Positions 6,685-7,513 of a stretch of 7,513 nt of DNA are shown here, piece by piece (within the stretch, counting starts at the first letter, position 1; every line of letters begins with the position of its first letter). The notes beneath the pieces are model-generated. The model was not told the origin of the DNA, made no database searches, and was given only the letters and a program-made list of their open reading frames with translations. The stretch comes from Treponema sp. UBA1240 (GTDB taxonomy: Bacteria; Spirochaetota; Spirochaetia; Treponematales; Treponemataceae). The translations under genes and the position numbers were made by a program. Location: assembly GCA_002308875.1 (NCBI GenBank), contig DBWK01000101.1:6342-13854 (forward strand). Reading direction: 5' to 3'.

Positions 6685-6713
6685 ATAATATCAGTGAGCG
6701 CGCTAGCTGTCAA
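6685..6713 (-). promoter_or_regulatory. Sigma-70-type promoter of the ptsI-der operon
   Basis: Read on the - strand: a perfect -35 TTGACA (6713-6708), a 17-nt spacer (6707-6691) and -10 TATTAT (6690-6685), 5 of 6 to consensus. Six nt (ATTTTT) separate the -10 from the ptsI ATG at 6678. The canonical +1, seven nt past the -10, therefore falls on the A of the start codon. Confidence 0.85.
6692..6709. promoter_or_regulatory. GC-rich imperfect palindrome in the ptsI promoter spacer (candidate operator)
   Basis: The 18-bp site has the form CAG-NN-AGCGCGCT-NN-CTG, with 7 of 9 base pairs symmetric around 6700/6701. It lies between the -35 and -10, touching two bases of the -35. It is 12/18 G+C inside an otherwise very AT-rich intergenic region. 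A dimeric repressor or a MerR-type activator bound here would control ptsI directly. Its binding protein is unknown. Confidence 0.45.
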
Positions 6714-6741
6714 ATACGACGGCAGTTACGTGTTTATTGTG

Positions 6742-6770
6742 ATGACAATCTTTTTTTGTTGTATTATAAT
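6742..6770 (+). promoter_or_regulatory. Sigma-70-type promoter of the GerMN-domain gene
   Basis: -35 ATGACA (6742-6747, 5 of 6), a 17-nt spacer containing a run of seven T, and a perfect -10 TATAAT (6765-6770). The expected +1 is near 6777, only about 3 nt before the ATG at 6780, and no purine-rich ribosome binding site precedes that ATG. It is divergent from the ptsI promoter, with 28 bp between the two -35 hexamers. Confidence 0.8.
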
Positions 6771-6779
6771 TCATTTGTT

Positions 6780-7513
6780 ATGGCACAAAAAAAATCAAAT
6801 TCACCTGTCATTTTGTTTTGTATTGTTTTTGGAACAATAATCGTTGCACTTTTTTTACTTAATGCTAACAAAATAAAAAATGTTCTTGACGAAACAAAAT
6901 TCTTTGATTCAGTTTTTGGAAAAACAAATACGACGATTCAGGTTGATGATGAAGTAATAGTGGAGCCTGTTGAATTTGACACAAAGACCGGCAATGAATC
7001 CGAAGTTATAACAATTCCTCTGCAAACAAACACGGAAGCACCTGTAGATATTACTTCCGTAACGGAAGATACCGGAGATGAGCCGGAAGAACACATTATA
7101 AAAAGTGAGAATGAAGTTGTTTCCGAAGTTGTTTCTCCTAATACGGAGATGACAAAAACCACGTTGTATTTTATGTATATTGATGGTACAGGTTCTCTGC
7201 TCAGAAAAGAAGTTGTACGGGAAGTTCCTAAATCAACATCGCCGCTAACAACAACTCTCAAAGCTTTGCTGAACGGTACAAATGCTGAAGAAGAAGAAAA
7301 AAACTATGTTTCTCTCATACCGGAAGGAACAAGGCTGATTTCTGCAACTATAAAAGACAAAGTGGCCTTTTTGAACTTCAACGATGATTTTCAGTGGAAC
7401 AAATACGGCTCTCAGGGCTATTTTGGTCAGTTGATGCAGATTGTTTACACGGCGACTGAATACCCGACTGTTGACAGAGTACAGATATTAATTGACAGCC
7501 AAAAACTTGAGTT
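6780..7513 (+). CDS. Membrane-anchored GerMN-domain protein (3' end outside window)
   Basis: The frame stays open from ATG 6780 to the right edge: 244 complete codons plus two bases. A short basic N-terminus (MAQKKS) is followed by one transmembrane segment (about 9-27), a low-complexity linker rich in Glu, Asp, Thr, Val and Pro (about 55-125), then a GerMN-type domain from about 127. That domain shows LYFMYIDGTGSLLRKEV (129-145), a T-x-x-x-LL helix (157-164), LIPEGTRLISATIKDKVAFLNF (179-200) and a helix leading to VDRVQILID (231-239), as in the spore-germination protein GerM and lipoprotein LpqB families. Spirochetes do not sporulate, so the role is probably envelope-related and unknown. The domain's final strand is cut off. 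The protein would be anchored in the inner membrane with its domain in the periplasm. Identification rests on motif pattern. Confidence 0.85.
   Translation, partial: MAQKKSNSPVILFCIVFGTIIVALFLLNANKIKNVLDETKFFDSVFGKTNTTIQVDDEVIVEPVEFDTKTGNESEVITIPLQTNTEAPVDITSVTEDTGDEPEEHIIKSENEVVSEVVSPNTEMTKTTLYFMYIDGTGSLLRKEVVREVPKSTSPLTTTLKALLNGTNAEEEEKNYVSLIPEGTRLISATIKDKVAFLNFNDDFQWNKYGSQGYFGQLMQIVYTATEYPTVDRVQILIDSQKLE

Noticed and set aside
6938..7261. 107-codon open frame on the - strand opposite the GerMN gene
   Set aside because: Ser/Thr/Val-rich translation is the mirror of the acidic linker coding sequence; the + strand frame has a transmembrane segment and domain motifs.

Overview
The window looks like part of a chromosome from an AT-rich spirochete, most likely a Treponema. 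Four things point there: a lipoprotein carrying a cyclophilin domain followed by an FKBP domain (an order I recall from Treponema denticola), an uncharacterised exported protein of a type I associate with treponemes, a bacterial Rsm22-like methyltransferase, and the general style of the Der and PTS enzyme I proteins. I cannot name a species. No mobile element, CRISPR array, tRNA or rRNA is visible; this looks like ordinary core-genome territory with tightly packed genes.

Layout. On the + strand, positions 1-60 hold the likely last 19 codons of an upstream gene. A putative exported or lipoprotein gene of unknown function starts with TTG at 61, directly after that gene's stop codon, and runs to 858. 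The dual-family peptidyl-prolyl isomerase lipoprotein follows at 882-1913. A strong bidirectional rho-independent terminator at 1932-1967 separates this rightward unit from a leftward one. The leftward operon reads, in transcription order, ptsI (6678-4960), der (4963-3485), a small MerR-family regulator (3507-3181) and an Rsm22-like SAM-dependent methyltransferase (3179-1971). Junctions are a 4-nt ATGA overlap, a 23-nt overlap and a 1-nt gap, so the four are almost certainly cotranscribed. On the + strand a divergent gene starts at 6780 and runs off the right edge; it encodes a membrane-anchored GerMN-domain protein.

The 101-bp divergent intergenic region (6679-6779) is the most interesting part. 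It holds two near-consensus sigma-70-type promoters back to back. Their spacing predicts transcription starting exactly at the A of the ptsI ATG and about 3 nt before the GerMN-gene ATG. Neither start has a Shine-Dalgarno sequence, although most other genes in the window do, so both mRNAs are predicted to be leaderless or nearly so. A GC-rich imperfect palindrome fills the ptsI promoter spacer and could be an operator, conceivably for the MerR-type regulator in the same operon.

Functionally, the leftward operon joins the first phosphotransferase of the PTS (PEP-dependent) with two ribosome-related factors, Der (50S assembly GTPase) and an Rsm22-like protein (small-subunit maturation), plus a regulator. 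This may couple energy or PEP status to ribosome assembly, but that is inference. The rightward unit on the left encodes envelope proteins, at least one a folding catalyst.
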